From: Rothia mucilaginosa
Lineage (GTDB): Bacteria > Actinomycetota > Actinomycetes > Actinomycetales > Micrococcaceae
DNA length: 64,000 nucleotides
Assembly (NCBI RefSeq): GCF_001061665.1
Contig: NZ_JVSP01000007.1
Location: 62,001-126,000, forward strand
Direction: 5' to 3'
The position numbers and the translations under genes are program-made. Of the stretch, positions 18,016 through 27,640 are shown in pieces (positions within the stretch are counted from its first letter, which is position 1; the number at the start of each line of letters is the position of its first letter). The notes beneath the pieces were generated by a model that saw only the letters and a program-made list of their open reading frames with translations, did no database searches and was not told the DNA's origin.

Positions 18016-19479
18016 TTGGCTGCACACACCGGCTCATCCACGGAAGCCTCCTCAACCCAGGTACCCGCCGGAGCTCGACGCGGGCTCTTCTCCCGTAAGA
18101 AGAAGCCCGCGGCCCCCAAGTACGCAAGCGTGAAGCTGCGCGACTTCCCCAAGGGCAGCATCCTCTACATCCTGCGCCGTGCCATCTACAAATTCGGCGC
18201 AAACGGCGGCACCGACATGGCGGCGGCACTCACCTACTTCACCGTGCTGTCCATCTTCCCCGCCCTGCTGGCGATCGTCTCCCTGCTGGGCGTATTTGGT
18301 CACGGTGAGGAAAGCGCCGCCGTCATCCTCGCCTTCCTCAAGGACAACGCGCCCGCCCAGATGTACGCCATTATGGAAGACCCCATCAAGCAGATTACCG
18401 GCGACCATGGCGCAGGACTGGTGCTGTTGACCGGTATCCTCAGTGCGATCTGGTCCGCCTCCGGGTACACCGGATCCTTCGGTCGAGCTCTCAACACGGT
18501 CTACAACGTGCGTGAAGGCCGCCCCGGCTGGATTCTCAAGCCGCTGAACGTCTTCGTCACCACCGTGATTATCATCCTCGTGGTACTCATGATGCTCATG
18601 ATGCTGCTGGGTGTAACCGTCCTGGACATGGTCGGTCAGTACGTGCCCGCGACCGTCGACATGGAGCTCATCAAACTCATCTGGCTCAACGGCCGCTGGG
18701 TCCTCATCCTGTTCATGGCAATCGCCCTGATTACTCTGCTCTACGCGACCACCCCGAACGTGCGCCGCTTCAAACAGTGGAAGCTCTCCCCCGGTGCGGC
18801 GCTGGCGCTCGCCGGAATGGGTCTGGGCGCGTTCGGCTTCACCCTCTACGCCAACAACTTCAGCAAGTACAACGCCACCTACGGCCTCATTGGTGGTGTG
18901 ATCGTGATGCTGCTGTTCATCTGGATTATGAACAACATGCTGCTCTTCGGCGCGCACCTGGACGCGGAAATTATGCTCATGCGCCAGATTATTGCCGGCG
19001 ACGACGACCACGGCCACCTGAAGGTGCAGCCGCGCAGCACCTCCGCCTCGCGCGCGCTGAAGGCACGCCAGGAACGCCTCATGTCTGCCGGACGCGAGCT
19101 GCAGCAGCAGGCGGCAGGTCAGGGTATGTTCCCCAAACCGAAGGGCCCCTCCGTCGTAGCTCGCGTGCAGAAGGCGGTGGACACCAACACCGCCATGATT
19201 CGCACGATGATTGCCGATGGCAAGGAACGACTCGAAAACGGCAAGAAACAGCAGGCGAGGACTGACGCCGCCGAGGCTCAGGCTTCGGAGGCAGCCTCGG
19301 CAAAGGCGGATGCACGCGCGACCGCTAAGCCGGACTCTTCCGCCGCAGCAAGTTCATCTGCCGAGGCAAAATCTTCCGCCGAGCCGGCCCAGGAGACATT
19401 TTTCGACCTGGGTGCCGACAATCTAGGCGCCGATAAGCCGAGCACCGACAACCCGAACGAGGCGGCCAAGAAGAACTAA
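18016..19479 (+). CDS. YihY/BrkB-family inner-membrane protein with long disordered tail
   Basis: The 487 residues from the TTG at 18016 (GGAG 6 nt upstream) contain about six membrane helices, beginning AALTYFTVLSIFPALLAIVS. The family features ILSAIWSASGYTGSFGRALN and FGAHLDAEIMLMRQ are present. The core, about residues 50-320, is the YihY/BrkB (formerly 'ribonuclease BN') fold, whose molecular function is unsettled. The last ~165 residues are a polar, Ala/Lys/Ser-rich tail predicted to be disordered and cytoplasmic. Longer in-frame starts (from 17794) would run through the promoter and hairpin, so I reject them. It is followed 73 bp later by an alpha/beta hydrolase gene, possibly co-transcribed. 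Confidence 0.88.
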   Translation: MAAHTGSSTEASSTQVPAGARRGLFSRKKKPAAPKYASVKLRDFPKGSILYILRRAIYKFGANGGTDMAAALTYFTVLSIFPALLAIVSLLGVFGHGEESAAVILAFLKDNAPAQMYAIMEDPIKQITGDHGAGLVLLTGILSAIWSASGYTGSFGRALNTVYNVREGRPGWILKPLNVFVTTVIIILVVLMMLMMLLGVTVLDMVGQYVPATVDMELIKLIWLNGRWVLILFMAIALITLLYATTPNVRRFKQWKLSPGAALALAGMGLGAFGFTLYANNFSKYNATYGLIGGVIVMLLFIWIMNNMLLFGAHLDAEIMLMRQIIAGDDDHGHLKVQPRSTSASRALKARQERLMSAGRELQQQAAGQGMFPKPKGPSVVARVQKAVDTNTAMIRTMIADGKERLENGKKQQARTDAAEAQASEAASAKADARATAKPDSSAAASSSAEAKSSAEPAQETFFDLGADNLGADKPSTDNPNEAAKKN

Positions 19480-19552
19480 GAGGCAGCCGAGCGCTCACCC
19501 ACCATGCGTGTGAAGGGCGCGGGACAGAAACCCCGGTCACTAAGATAGAACT

Positions 19553-20605
19553 ATGACCAGTGCAGAATTCTCTCCCGCGCCCTTTGCCGTACCCACCGCC
19601 GCTACGCCTGACGCCGCCGCCGCGACCAATAATGCTGCGCCCGGCGTTACCCTACCCAACCTCGAGTACACCCTCTACCAGCCGAAGCAGCTCAAAAGCC
19701 GCATCCCGGCCCTCATGATTCACGGCTTCGCCACCCGCGGCGAACAGCTCTACGGCGGCACCGGCTGGATCCGCCAATACCTGCGCGCCGGATACCCCGT
19801 GCTGATTGTTACCCTGCCCTACCACTCGGACGAGTACCTCAAGGACCCCGAGTCCATGCACGCCATCGACTGCAAGCTCCCCGACAACACGGGAGTGCAT
19901 AGCGGCACAATCCCGTTCGATTCGGTGCCCTCCGTCGATGCGTCGGGCCGGCCGCTGACCCCCATGCACCTGTTCACCAACCTGCTCGCCCAGCTGCTGC
20001 GCACCGTCGCCACCGAGAACGACCTCGGCGTTGAACTGGAGCCCCGCGCGCACGTTATTGGCTTCTCCTTCGGCGCCCGCGTCGGCTGGGAACTCGCCCT
20101 CACCCACCCGGAGGCGGTCGCATCCCTCACCCTGGGCGGCCTGCCCCTACACGACCACCTCATTACCCTGCGCGCCATGCTCGAAGCGCACGAGGGAACC
20201 AGCGCCTCCGCGAGCGCAGAAACCCCGGCGGCAGACTCCACCGACGAGGCGATTGCCTCCTTCACCTCGATTATTGACAACTCCCCCGCTCAGCCCGACG
20301 CGCTACTGAAGTTCGTGCGGATTCCCTTCGGCCCGTTCTTCGACGTGCCCGCACTGCGTGCCGGATCCCCCGACCTACCTGCCGGTCACCCGGGCGCGCA
20401 TCCGCACGCACCCATTGCGGTCGTGCTCGGTGACGCGGACACCATCGCCGCCAACGGTGCCGAACTCTACGACATGGTGCGCGGCAACAACCCGCTCAAC
20501 CGCTTCATCTCCCTGCCTGGCCGCGACCACGTGAACGCACTGACCTCGGGTGCATTCCGACGCGGCGCGCTCGCCTTCGCTGCAGAGGTGGAGGCGGCAG
20601 AGTAA
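19553..20605 (+). CDS. Alpha/beta-hydrolase fold protein
   Basis: The 350 residues show the alpha/beta-hydrolase order: oxyanion-region [14 protein letters not shown] near residue 55, nucleophile elbow GFSFGAR (Ser near residue 170), acid-loop candidate [13 protein letters not shown], and catalytic His in [11 protein letters not shown] loop of about 30 residues rich in Ala/Ser ([20 protein letters not shown]) interrupts the lid region. There is no signal peptide, so it is cytoplasmic. The family covers esterases, lipases and thioesterases; the substrate is unknown. It lies 73 bp downstream of the YihY-like gene in the same direction. Confidence 0.85.
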   Translation: MTSAEFSPAPFAVPTAATPDAAAATNNAAPGVTLPNLEYTLYQPKQLKSRIPALMIHGFATRGEQLYGGTGWIRQYLRAGYPVLIVTLPYHSDEYLKDPESMHAIDCKLPDNTGVHSGTIPFDSVPSVDASGRPLTPMHLFTNLLAQLLRTVATENDLGVELEPRAHVIGFSFGARVGWELALTHPEAVASLTLGGLPLHDHLITLRAMLEAHEGTSASASAETPAADSTDEAIASFTSIIDNSPAQPDALLKFVRIPFGPFFDVPALRAGSPDLPAGHPGAHPHAPIAVVLGDADTIAANGAELYDMVRGNNPLNRFISLPGRDHVNALTSGAFRRGALAFAAEVEAAE

Positions 20606-20624
20606 GCAGCCGCAGGCTACGGTG

Positions 20625-20660
20625 TCCGGGTTCCGGGGTTCCGGGTTCCGGGGTTCCGGG
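20625..20660 (+). repeat. 15-bp tandem repeat, 2.4 units
   Basis: The unit TCCGGGTTCCGGGGT at 20625-20639 is repeated exactly at 20640-20654, followed by TCCGGG. It lies between the hydrolase stop and the mscR promoter region and has no coding role. Confidence 0.85.
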
Positions 20661-20778
20661 CGGAGTACGCGACAACGTCATAAAACGTCAAATTCGCGTG
20701 GTGGCTTCACTATCAGCTTTATCGTGCACCAGGTGCGCCAATGCTCGTAGAATGGGAACGTATCAAAAAACCTTTATC

Positions 20779-20799
20779 TGCGGTTGGACCTCAACCGCA
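20779..20799 (+). other. Hairpin in the mscR 5' leader
   Basis: TGCGGTTG-GACCT-CAACCGCA is a perfect 8-bp stem 19 nt upstream of the start codon. No T-run follows, so it is more likely a 5' UTR structure or an operator than a terminator. Confidence 0.5.
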
Positions 20800-20817
20800 C
20801 CTCAACAAAGGAGCACC

Positions 20818-21909
20818 ATGCACAAGGTTAAGGCTGTCGTAGCCCTCTCCCAGGACGCACCCGTCACCGTCACCACCATCAACGTACCCGACCCCGGCAA
20901 GGGCGAAGCACTCGTCAAGGTCCTCACCTGCGGTGTCTGCCAGACCGATCACCACTACGTCACCGGCGGCGTCGGCCAGGACTTCCCCTACCTGCTCGGC
21001 CACGAGTCCGCAGGTATCGTCGAGGCTGTCGGCGAGGACGTCACCAACATCGCCCCCGGCGACCTGGTCATCCTCAACTGGCGTGCCGTCTGCGGCGAAT
21101 GCCGCGCATGCCGCAAGGGCCAGCCGCAGTACTGCTTCGCAACCCACAACGCAACCCAGAAGATGACCCTCGAGGATGGCACCGAGCTCACCCCCGCACT
21201 GGGTATCGGCTCCTTCGCGGAGAAGACCCTCGTCGCAGCAGGTCAGTGCACCAAGATCACCGCTGACATCAGCCCCGAACAGTACGCAGCAATCGGTCTG
21301 CTCGGCTGCGGCGTCACCGCAGGTCTGGGCGCTGTACTGAACACCGGTGAACTCAAGCGCGGCGAGTCCGTCGCAGTCATCGGTTGCGGCGGCGTCGGCA
21401 CCGCAGCAATTGCGGGCGCACAGCTGGGTGGTGCGACCACCATCATCGCCGTGGACATCGACGAAGAGAAGCTGGCACGCGCACGCGAGCACGGCGCAAC
21501 CCACACCGTGAACTCTTCCAAGGTCGACCCCGTCGAGGCCATTAAGGAACTCACCGGCGGCTTCGGCGCAGACCTCGTCATCGACGCCGTCGGCATTGCC
21601 CCCACCTTCAAGCTGGCCTTCGAGGCACGCGACCTGGCCGGCCGTGTCGTGCTCGTGGGTGTGCCCGCACCCGGCACCACCTGGAACATTCCGCTGGACG
21701 AGGTCTTCGGCCGCGGCGGCTCCATCAAGAGCGCCTGGTACGGCGACACCCTGCCCTCCCGCGACTTCCCCGAGTTCGTAGATCAGTACCTGCTCGGCCG
21801 CCTCGATCTGGACAGCTTCGTCTCCGAGCGCATCCGCCTCGAAGACGTCAATGAGGCCTTCGAAACCATGAAGACCGGCCGCGTGCTGCGCTCGGTCGTG
21901 GAACTCTAG
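20818..21909 (+). CDS. mscR: S-(hydroxymethyl)mycothiol dehydrogenase
   Basis: This zinc alcohol dehydrogenase oxidises the formaldehyde-mycothiol adduct, and in mycobacteria MscR also reduces S-nitrosomycothiol. The 363 residues have catalytic-zinc ligands in CGVCQTDHH and GHESAG, the four-Cys structural-zinc loop [15 protein letters not shown], and the NAD-binding [17 protein letters not shown]. The start ATG at 20818 has AAAGGAG 5 nt upstream. The next gene, 11 bp downstream, encodes an MBL-fold hydrolase, the same pairing as Rv2259-Rv2260 in Mycobacterium tuberculosis. Assignment to the mycothiol branch over class III glutathione enzymes rests on that pairing, on the sequence type and on actinobacterial ancestry. 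Confidence 0.92.
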   Translation: MHKVKAVVALSQDAPVTVTTINVPDPGKGEALVKVLTCGVCQTDHHYVTGGVGQDFPYLLGHESAGIVEAVGEDVTNIAPGDLVILNWRAVCGECRACRKGQPQYCFATHNATQKMTLEDGTELTPALGIGSFAEKTLVAAGQCTKITADISPEQYAAIGLLGCGVTAGLGAVLNTGELKRGESVAVIGCGGVGTAAIAGAQLGGATTIIAVDIDEEKLARAREHGATHTVNSSKVDPVEAIKELTGGFGADLVIDAVGIAPTFKLAFEARDLAGRVVLVGVPAPGTTWNIPLDEVFGRGGSIKSAWYGDTLPSRDFPEFVDQYLLGRLDLDSFVSERIRLEDVNEAFETMKTGRVLRSVVEL

Positions 21910-21920
21910 GAGCGCGTAGC

Positions 21921-22568
21921 GTGAGCGAACGTATTGAACGAGTCGTCACCTCCGGCACCTTCTCGCTGGACGGCGGCTGCTGGGATGTTGACAACAACGT
22001 CTGGATTATCGGCAATGACTCCTCCGTGATCATCATTGACCCCGCCCACGACGTTGACAAGATCTCCCGCACCGTCGCAGGCCGCACCGTGGAGAAGATT
22101 CTGCTGACCCACGCCCACGACGACCACATCCGCAGCGCAAAGGAGGCGGCAGAACGCTTCGGCGCACCCGTCTACCTGAACCCCGCAGATCGTGTGCTCT
22201 GGGAAATGGTGTACCCCTCCTGGGACTTCGACCACGAACTCGCTGACGGCGATGTAGTGCGCATCGGCGATACCGAGCTGAAGGTCCTCGCCACCCCCGG
22301 CCACTCCCCCGGCTCCGTGTGCTTCTACGCACCCACCCTCAGCTGGGAGAACAGCGAAGGCGTCGTCTTCTCCGGCGACACCCTCTTCAACGGCGGCCCC
22401 GGCGCAACCGGACGCTCCTACAGCGACTTCGACACCATCATCGAGTCGATCTCGACCCGCCTGCTGACTCTGCCGGAGTCCACCGCGGTCCTCACCGGCC
22501 ACGGCGACAGCACCGGCATCGGCCTGGAAGCACCCGAGCTGCCCGCATGGATCAAGCGCGGCCACTAA
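21921..22568 (+). CDS. MBL-fold metallohydrolase, MscR partner
   Basis: The 215-residue protein carries the metallo-beta-lactamase-fold signature HXHXDH as THAHDDHI near residue 58, followed by the later metal-ligand segments TPGHSPGSVCFY and FSGDTLFNGGPGATGR, with TGHGDSTGIG at the end. These are glyoxalase II-like positions. The GTG at 21921 is 11 bp after the mscR stop, with AGGAG overlapping that stop, so the two are co-translated. The neighbour suggests it hydrolyses S-formylmycothiol to formate and mycothiol, but this is inference from context. A strong bidirectional terminator follows. Confidence 0.85.
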   Translation: MSERIERVVTSGTFSLDGGCWDVDNNVWIIGNDSSVIIIDPAHDVDKISRTVAGRTVEKILLTHAHDDHIRSAKEAAERFGAPVYLNPADRVLWEMVYPSWDFDHELADGDVVRIGDTELKVLATPGHSPGSVCFYAPTLSWENSEGVVFSGDTLFNGGPGATGRSYSDFDTIIESISTRLLTLPESTAVLTGHGDSTGIGLEAPELPAWIKRGH

Positions 22569-22642
22569 GCGTTTGCCCGCGCGGCACGGCTGCCCTCGCG
22601 GCTACCCGCCCAGCGCGGCGCTACGCGGCACGGCGCTAAAAA

Positions 22643-22685
22643 GCGGAAGGCCCCGCCACCCACTCAGGGTGGCGGGGCCTTCCGC
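22643..22685 (+). terminator. Bidirectional terminator between the mscR operon and the MFS gene
   Basis: A 19-bp perfect stem (GCGGAAGGCCCC ... GGGGCCTTCCGC) with loop ACTCA sits between convergent genes. It has no long T-run on the + side. Confidence 0.8.
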
Positions 22686-22706
22686 CGTCTCTGGAAACGC
22701 GAAGGA

Positions 22707-24290
22707 TTAGGCGTCCAGGGGAGCCAGCTTCTCCTCGTGCTCCTCGCGCCACAGGTAACCGTACAGGTGCCCCAGCGCAAAGTACATGGTCGCCACAATC
22801 ACCGGCACCATGAACGCGTTGCGGTAGTACGGGGCGTCGCCCATGTAGCCGCCCCACATGCATCCCATCGCCATGCCGATGCCCAGCATCGAACGGGTGA
22901 AGAAGCTTGCCTGTGCGTCGGGAATATACTTCAGCGAGCGGCTCAGCGACAGCTCATGGCCGGCGAAGGCCACACCCAGCGTCGCACCGCACAGGACTAA
23001 TGCATAGAAAATCGTTGACGTATCCACGCTCGTCGGCAGGTACAGGGCGGCCAGGACCAGCAGAATTCCGCTCAAAAGCCAGCCGTGCCACGGGTTAATG
23101 GACTGCCCACCCAAAATCACGGGGAAAGCCACCAGAACCATCGATCCCGTTCCGACGGCCACCATCGCCATGAACATGTTCATCGACCCCTGCATCAGCG
23201 CGAAGCCCAGCAGACCCGAGCCCACGGAGCCCACGCATCCGCCCAGTAGCACCAGGCCAATCACCAGCACCGCAGTCTGCAGGCTCGGACGCGTCATGCG
23301 CACCCGCGCGCTCGCCGTCTTCAGGCGAGATACATCCGGTAGGAACTTCGGCGCCACGAGAACCACCAGGAGCAGGAGCACATCCAGACCGATAGTAATC
23401 CAGAAGCCCGAATACTCGTGGTTAGGCGCAATGTAGGCGTCGCCAATCCAAATCATCAGGGCCGCTAACGGGTGCATCGACAGGTTCGCGGTGGTACCCC
23501 ACGAGACGGCCGTCGCCAACCGCTCGTCGCTATACCGGTAATTCCGGCGATACAACGATTCAAGAGCGAACGGAGTCCACGGCGGGGTCGTAAAGCCCAT
23601 CGCCACGCAGGAGAGCGCATGGTAAAGGGTACTCACATTGTTCGGATCCACCGTCAGACGCCAGCCGATGACCAGCATGTTCGCTATCGCTGCGATGTTC
23701 AACACCGACGTGATACCCAGAAGAAACTGCAGGCCCAGGGCCCGCACCAGCATGGGCCCCATCATCACCTGAACCGAGTACGCACCGGCAAAAGCCGCCA
23801 CCGCGTAACCGGCGTCGTGCACGCTACCCAGGTGGCTCGCCAGCAGAATATACAGGGCAAACGCCGAAGATGCCGCGGGAATGTGGAACAGAATGGTCAG
23901 GACGCTACGCGCAAATCCCTCATCGCGCAAGATATCACGCAGGTACTTGCGCTGCTCACGGCCGTTTCGCCAAAACAGCGCCCAATGCTGACGCACGATG
24001 TTCGATACCGAGTCGTCCTTATTGACCTCATCATCCGAGGGCAGGGGGAGGGGCCTCATCTCCTGCAGCACGTGGTCGTTGTTACGCACCACATCGGTGA
24101 GGGGACCGCCCGGAGCGGAGGGAACCCCCGTGCCGGAGGTAGGCTGCACGTGTAGCTCGGGAGGAGGAGTCACCTTCATAGTGTGCGGAGGAACCCCCGG
24201 TACGTGAGCACCGGGGGTGGGTGACGCGTCCTCGGGGTGAGCCGCGGGGCGCGCTGAATCCTGATTCCTACGCTGAGGTGTTGGGGTCAT
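22707..24290 (-). CDS. MFS-like multi-pass membrane transporter
   Basis: The 527 residues begin with about 105 cytoplasmic Pro/Thr-rich residues, then about 12 predicted membrane helices starting SVLTILFHIPAASSAFALYI. Internal charged loops (RLKTASARVRMTRPS between the halves) fit the major facilitator 6+6 layout. I cannot assign a substrate; actinobacterial relatives are annotated only as MFS transporters. The long Pro-rich N-terminal extension (PTPQRRNQDS, GVPPHTMKVTPPPELHVQ) is unusual. The start ATG at 24288-24290 has GAGAGA just upstream; an internal Met at residue 38 is an alternative. The gene is convergent with the mscR operon. Confidence 0.78.
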   Translation of the reverse strand: MTPTPQRRNQDSARPAAHPEDASPTPGAHVPGVPPHTMKVTPPPELHVQPTSGTGVPSAPGGPLTDVVRNNDHVLQEMRPLPLPSDDEVNKDDSVSNIVRQHWALFWRNGREQRKYLRDILRDEGFARSVLTILFHIPAASSAFALYILLASHLGSVHDAGYAVAAFAGAYSVQVMMGPMLVRALGLQFLLGITSVLNIAAIANMLVIGWRLTVDPNNVSTLYHALSCVAMGFTTPPWTPFALESLYRRNYRYSDERLATAVSWGTTANLSMHPLAALMIWIGDAYIAPNHEYSGFWITIGLDVLLLLVVLVAPKFLPDVSRLKTASARVRMTRPSLQTAVLVIGLVLLGGCVGSVGSGLLGFALMQGSMNMFMAMVAVGTGSMVLVAFPVILGGQSINPWHGWLLSGILLVLAALYLPTSVDTSTIFYALVLCGATLGVAFAGHELSLSRSLKYIPDAQASFFTRSMLGIGMAMGCMWGGYMGDAPYYRNAFMVPVIVATMYFALGHLYGYLWREEHEEKLAPLDA

Positions 24291-24352
24291 GGTCTCTCTC
24301 GTGATTATTCCGCCGGTTCTCGACGCGTCAGCGTTCGAGGGCGGGGGTATGC

Positions 24353-27300
24353 CTAATAGGAGTTTACCCTCACCGAGGAGCCACGCTGTCCCTTTTCCAC
24401 CACAATCTGGGTCGGAATACGGTTCTTCATCTCTTCAACGTGCGAAATAAGGCCGATGGTGCGACCGTTCTCACGCAGAGACTCGATGGTGTTCATCACC
24501 GTATCCAGGGTTTCGGAGTCGAGCGTACCGAAGCCCTCATCGATGAAGAGGGTGTCCAGCTCGATTCCGCCGTTGTTCGACTGCACCACCTCGGCCAGTC
24601 CCAGGGCCAGGGCCAGGGAGGCCAAGAAGGACTCACCGCCGGACAAGGACGCGGCGTCGCGCGGTTCTCCCGTCCAGGTGTCCGTGATGTTCAGGTTCAG
24701 GCCCCCGCCGCTACGGCTTCCCTTAGCGCGGTGGTCGCTGAGCTTCATACCGTAGCGACCGTCGCTCATGCGCTGCAGGTGCTTATCCGCGACGTCCAGG
24801 ATCCGCTCGAATTCACCGCCGAGCACGTAGCTCACCAGGTCCACCTGGTGCGTGTACCCGCCGAGGGTGTCGCCTCGGGCCGCGGCGGCGAGGGCCCCCA
24901 GCATCTCGGCCCGATCGTAGCGTTCGGCCGTCCGTTCGCGGAAGGCGACAAACTCACTCCGCAGGGCCCGCAGGGAACGCACGATGCCTTCCCTCTCGCC
25001 CTCTCGGCGAACGAGGTGCTGCACCCGCTGGCGCAGTTCCTCGATGCGTCCCCTGAGTTCCTGCTGATCATCCGGGGCCTGTTCGCCCGCGGCCACGCGA
25101 GCCGCGACCTCGACCAGGGCTTTGCGGCCCAGGCTTTCGTTCACGCGGGCGGACTCCAGCTCGTAGTCGTTCACGGCCTTCTCGAGGGCCAGAATCTGAG
25201 CCTCCGTTCGCTCGGCCGCAATGACCCCGGCGGAATCGGCAAAGGGCGACTCCTGGAGCAACCCCTGAACCTCGACGAGGTGCTTAGAGTGCTCCTCCGC
25301 CGCGCGGTTCAGCAGCAGAGAGCCCTGTTCCTCGCGCTGGGCGAGGGCGCGGTAGTTCTCAAGTGCCTCAATACGCTGGGCAAACGGGATGTGAGCCTTG
25401 GAAGGCGCCAGCTCTCGAGCCAGGGCGTCACGGCCTTCGAGGCTTTCGCGGTGGAGGGCCTGGGCCTCGGTGAGGGCATCGTGCAGGGTGCTCCGGGTCT
25501 CTTCGGCGGCCTTCTGTTCGTCCTCCGCCTGAGCCTGGCGCTTGCGCAGGGCGTCGCGCTCGGCGAGACGGGTCGTCGTCTGCTGAACCCGTTCGCGGGC
25601 CTGGGCCAGCTGCCGGGCGCTCTGCTCGGGATCCGTGCGTTCCTGGGCCGCGAGGGTTTCGCTCTGGCTACGGGCGCGGGCCAGCGCCTCAGAAGCCCGG
25701 TGATACGCGAGGGTGGCCTTTTCCTTCTCCTCCTCGCGAGCGCGGGAGGCCTCGTGGGCGCGGTCTTCACGGGTCTTGGCTGCGTCCAGATCGGTCTGCT
25801 CGACGAGGCTCTCGCCCTCGCGGGCACGGGCGGGGTTGGGATGCTCCGCGGAACCGCACACCGGGCAGGGTTCCCCCTCGGCCAGCTCGCGGGCGAGCAG
25901 GGAGGACGCCTGGGCCAGTCGCTGCGCCTGCAGGCTCCTGAAGGCGTCGGTCGCCTCGATAGCGGCTCGGGCGGCTTCCTCCCAGCGTTCCTGAGCCTTC
26001 TGCCGGGTGCCGAGGGCTCGTTCCGCTTCCTTCTCGGCCTCGGTGACGGCCCGCCGCGCGGCGTCAATATTCTGCTGGGCCTGCTGGGCTTCGCGGTGCG
26101 CCTTCTCGGTGTCCTCGGCCCCGCGGAGGGCAAGAGCGTGCTCTTCCTCGGCCTTCTCGTAGGCCTTCAGGTTCTCCTGAATTTCCCGTGCCCTGGCACC
26201 CAAGGTTTCGAGGTTCTGGGCGGCGCTTTCGACCTTCTGGGCCAGCTGCTCGCTCCGGGTTTGGGCCTGTCGGACAGTGCGCTCCTCCTGGGCCAGCTGA
26301 TCGTCGCGCTTGTGCAGGGCGCGCAGGGAGGCGAGGGTCGCGTCGAGATGCCGGCTGCGGGCCTCCGCGGGCTCTTCAGCCGTACGCGTGGCGAAGAGCT
26401 CCTCCTCGGGGTAGGGCACGGCGTCTTCCGCGGGGTCCTCCCCCGCGCGCAGGGCACGGAGCAGGCTCTCGCGGGCGGTCTTCAGGGCGCCGGCGTACTC
26501 GGCCTGCCGGGCGCGCTGTTCCTCGATGTCCTGTTCCTCAACGCGCAGCTGGGTGTAACGCGCGGTGAGCGGGGCGGCGGCGCGGGCATCCGCAAGCTCC
26601 TTCACGCGTGCTTCGTGCGGTTCCCGTTCCTCAACGAGACGTTCACGGCGCGCGATGAGCTGTTCGTACTCGCCCCAGTCCTTGCGAAGCTGAAGGCGCT
26701 CGTTGAGGGTCTGGGCGTGACGGTCAGCTTCGCCGGCGAGGCGGGACTGTTCCAGGTCGTCCCGCGCGGAGGCGGTGCGCGCCTCCTCGACACCGGAGGC
26801 GAGCCACGCGTCAAGGGTTTCGGCGGCGACGGTTTCGGGGGTGATCGTATCCGTAGCTTCTGCGGTCTCCGGCCCACCGTCGGCGGGGGATGCTTCGGCC
26901 GCCTCCCCCTCGGGGGTGAGCGGGGCGAGGCTTTCGCGAAGAGCCTCCATACCACTCCGGGCACGATTGAGATAGCCGTCGAGGGCCTGTTCATCGTTGG
27001 CAACGTCCTGCCGGGCCTGCTTTGCCTCCTCGAGAAGCTCGGCGTACATGGCCTCGATGTGATCTACGGGGAACATCTTCTTGAGCAGTTCTTTACGCTC
27101 TACCGGCTTGGACTTGAGGAATTGCGCGAACTGCCCCTGTGCGAGGAGCACGACCTTGAGGAATTGTTCGCGGTTGAGGTGAATACGCTCCGCGATGACG
27201 GCGTTGACCTCTTTGACCTGGGAGGCGATGGGCTTCCAGGCCTTATCGTCCTCCGGGTTGCCTCCGGGAAGCAGCTCCTCCACGGTGGCGGTGGCGGCCT

Positions 27301-27640
27301 TGACGGTCATCTGTCCGGCGCGCTTGCCGCGGGTGATGGGGTGGCTGTACACGGGGGTGCGGTTAATGCGCAGGCGGCGGCCCTGCAGGGTGAGGTCGAG
27401 GAAGACGCGGGGCGGGGTGTTGCTGCGTGCCGCGTAGGTGGAGTAGAGCTGCGCGGGGTCGCGGTCGCCGGTGGTGCCGCCGTAGAGGGCGTAGCAGATA
27501 GCGTCCAGGATGGTGGTCTTACCGGCGCCGGTGGGACCGTTGAGCAGGAAGACTCCGGCAGCGTTGAGGTCGCCGAAGTCGATGGTCTGCCGGTCGGGGT
27601 ATGCCATGAAGGCTTCAAATTCGAGGCGGTGCAGAATCAT
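24353..27640 (-). CDS. sbcC: Exonuclease SbcCD, ATPase subunit SbcC (Rad50-like)
   Basis: This is the ATP-driven DNA-end and hairpin-processing partner of SbcD. The 1095 residues start with ATPase half I (FEAFMAYPDRQTIDFGDLN and Walker A GPTGAGKTTILDA). A long Arg/Glu/Ala-rich coiled coil follows, with the zinc hook CPVCG (in GEPCPVCGSAEHPNP) near the middle, and then C-terminal half II with signature LSGGESFLASLALAL and Walker B LFIDEGFGTLD. The ATG overlaps the sbcD stop by 4 bases (27637-27640). The coil is very G+C rich and gives long spurious open frames on the other strand. Confidence 0.95.
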   Translation of the reverse strand: MILHRLEFEAFMAYPDRQTIDFGDLNAAGVFLLNGPTGAGKTTILDAICYALYGGTTGDRDPAQLYSTYAARSNTPPRVFLDLTLQGRRLRINRTPVYSHPITRGKRAGQMTVKAATATVEELLPGGNPEDDKAWKPIASQVKEVNAVIAERIHLNREQFLKVVLLAQGQFAQFLKSKPVERKELLKKMFPVDHIEAMYAELLEEAKQARQDVANDEQALDGYLNRARSGMEALRESLAPLTPEGEAAEASPADGGPETAEATDTITPETVAAETLDAWLASGVEEARTASARDDLEQSRLAGEADRHAQTLNERLQLRKDWGEYEQLIARRERLVEEREPHEARVKELADARAAAPLTARYTQLRVEEQDIEEQRARQAEYAGALKTARESLLRALRAGEDPAEDAVPYPEEELFATRTAEEPAEARSRHLDATLASLRALHKRDDQLAQEERTVRQAQTRSEQLAQKVESAAQNLETLGARAREIQENLKAYEKAEEEHALALRGAEDTEKAHREAQQAQQNIDAARRAVTEAEKEAERALGTRQKAQERWEEAARAAIEATDAFRSLQAQRLAQASSLLARELAEGEPCPVCGSAEHPNPARAREGESLVEQTDLDAAKTREDRAHEASRAREEEKEKATLAYHRASEALARARSQSETLAAQERTDPEQSARQLAQARERVQQTTTRLAERDALRKRQAQAEDEQKAAEETRSTLHDALTEAQALHRESLEGRDALARELAPSKAHIPFAQRIEALENYRALAQREEQGSLLLNRAAEEHSKHLVEVQGLLQESPFADSAGVIAAERTEAQILALEKAVNDYELESARVNESLGRKALVEVAARVAAGEQAPDDQQELRGRIEELRQRVQHLVRREGEREGIVRSLRALRSEFVAFRERTAERYDRAEMLGALAAAARGDTLGGYTHQVDLVSYVLGGEFERILDVADKHLQRMSDGRYGMKLSDHRAKGSRSGGGLNLNITDTWTGEPRDAASLSGGESFLASLALALGLAEVVQSNNGGIELDTLFIDEGFGTLDSETLDTVMNTIESLRENGRTIGLISHVEEMKNRIPTQIVVEKGQRGSSVRVNSY

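Noticed and set aside
20740-20790. SigH-type promoter GGGAAC for mscR
   Set aside because: The next GTT is 23 bp downstream, outside the permitted spacing.
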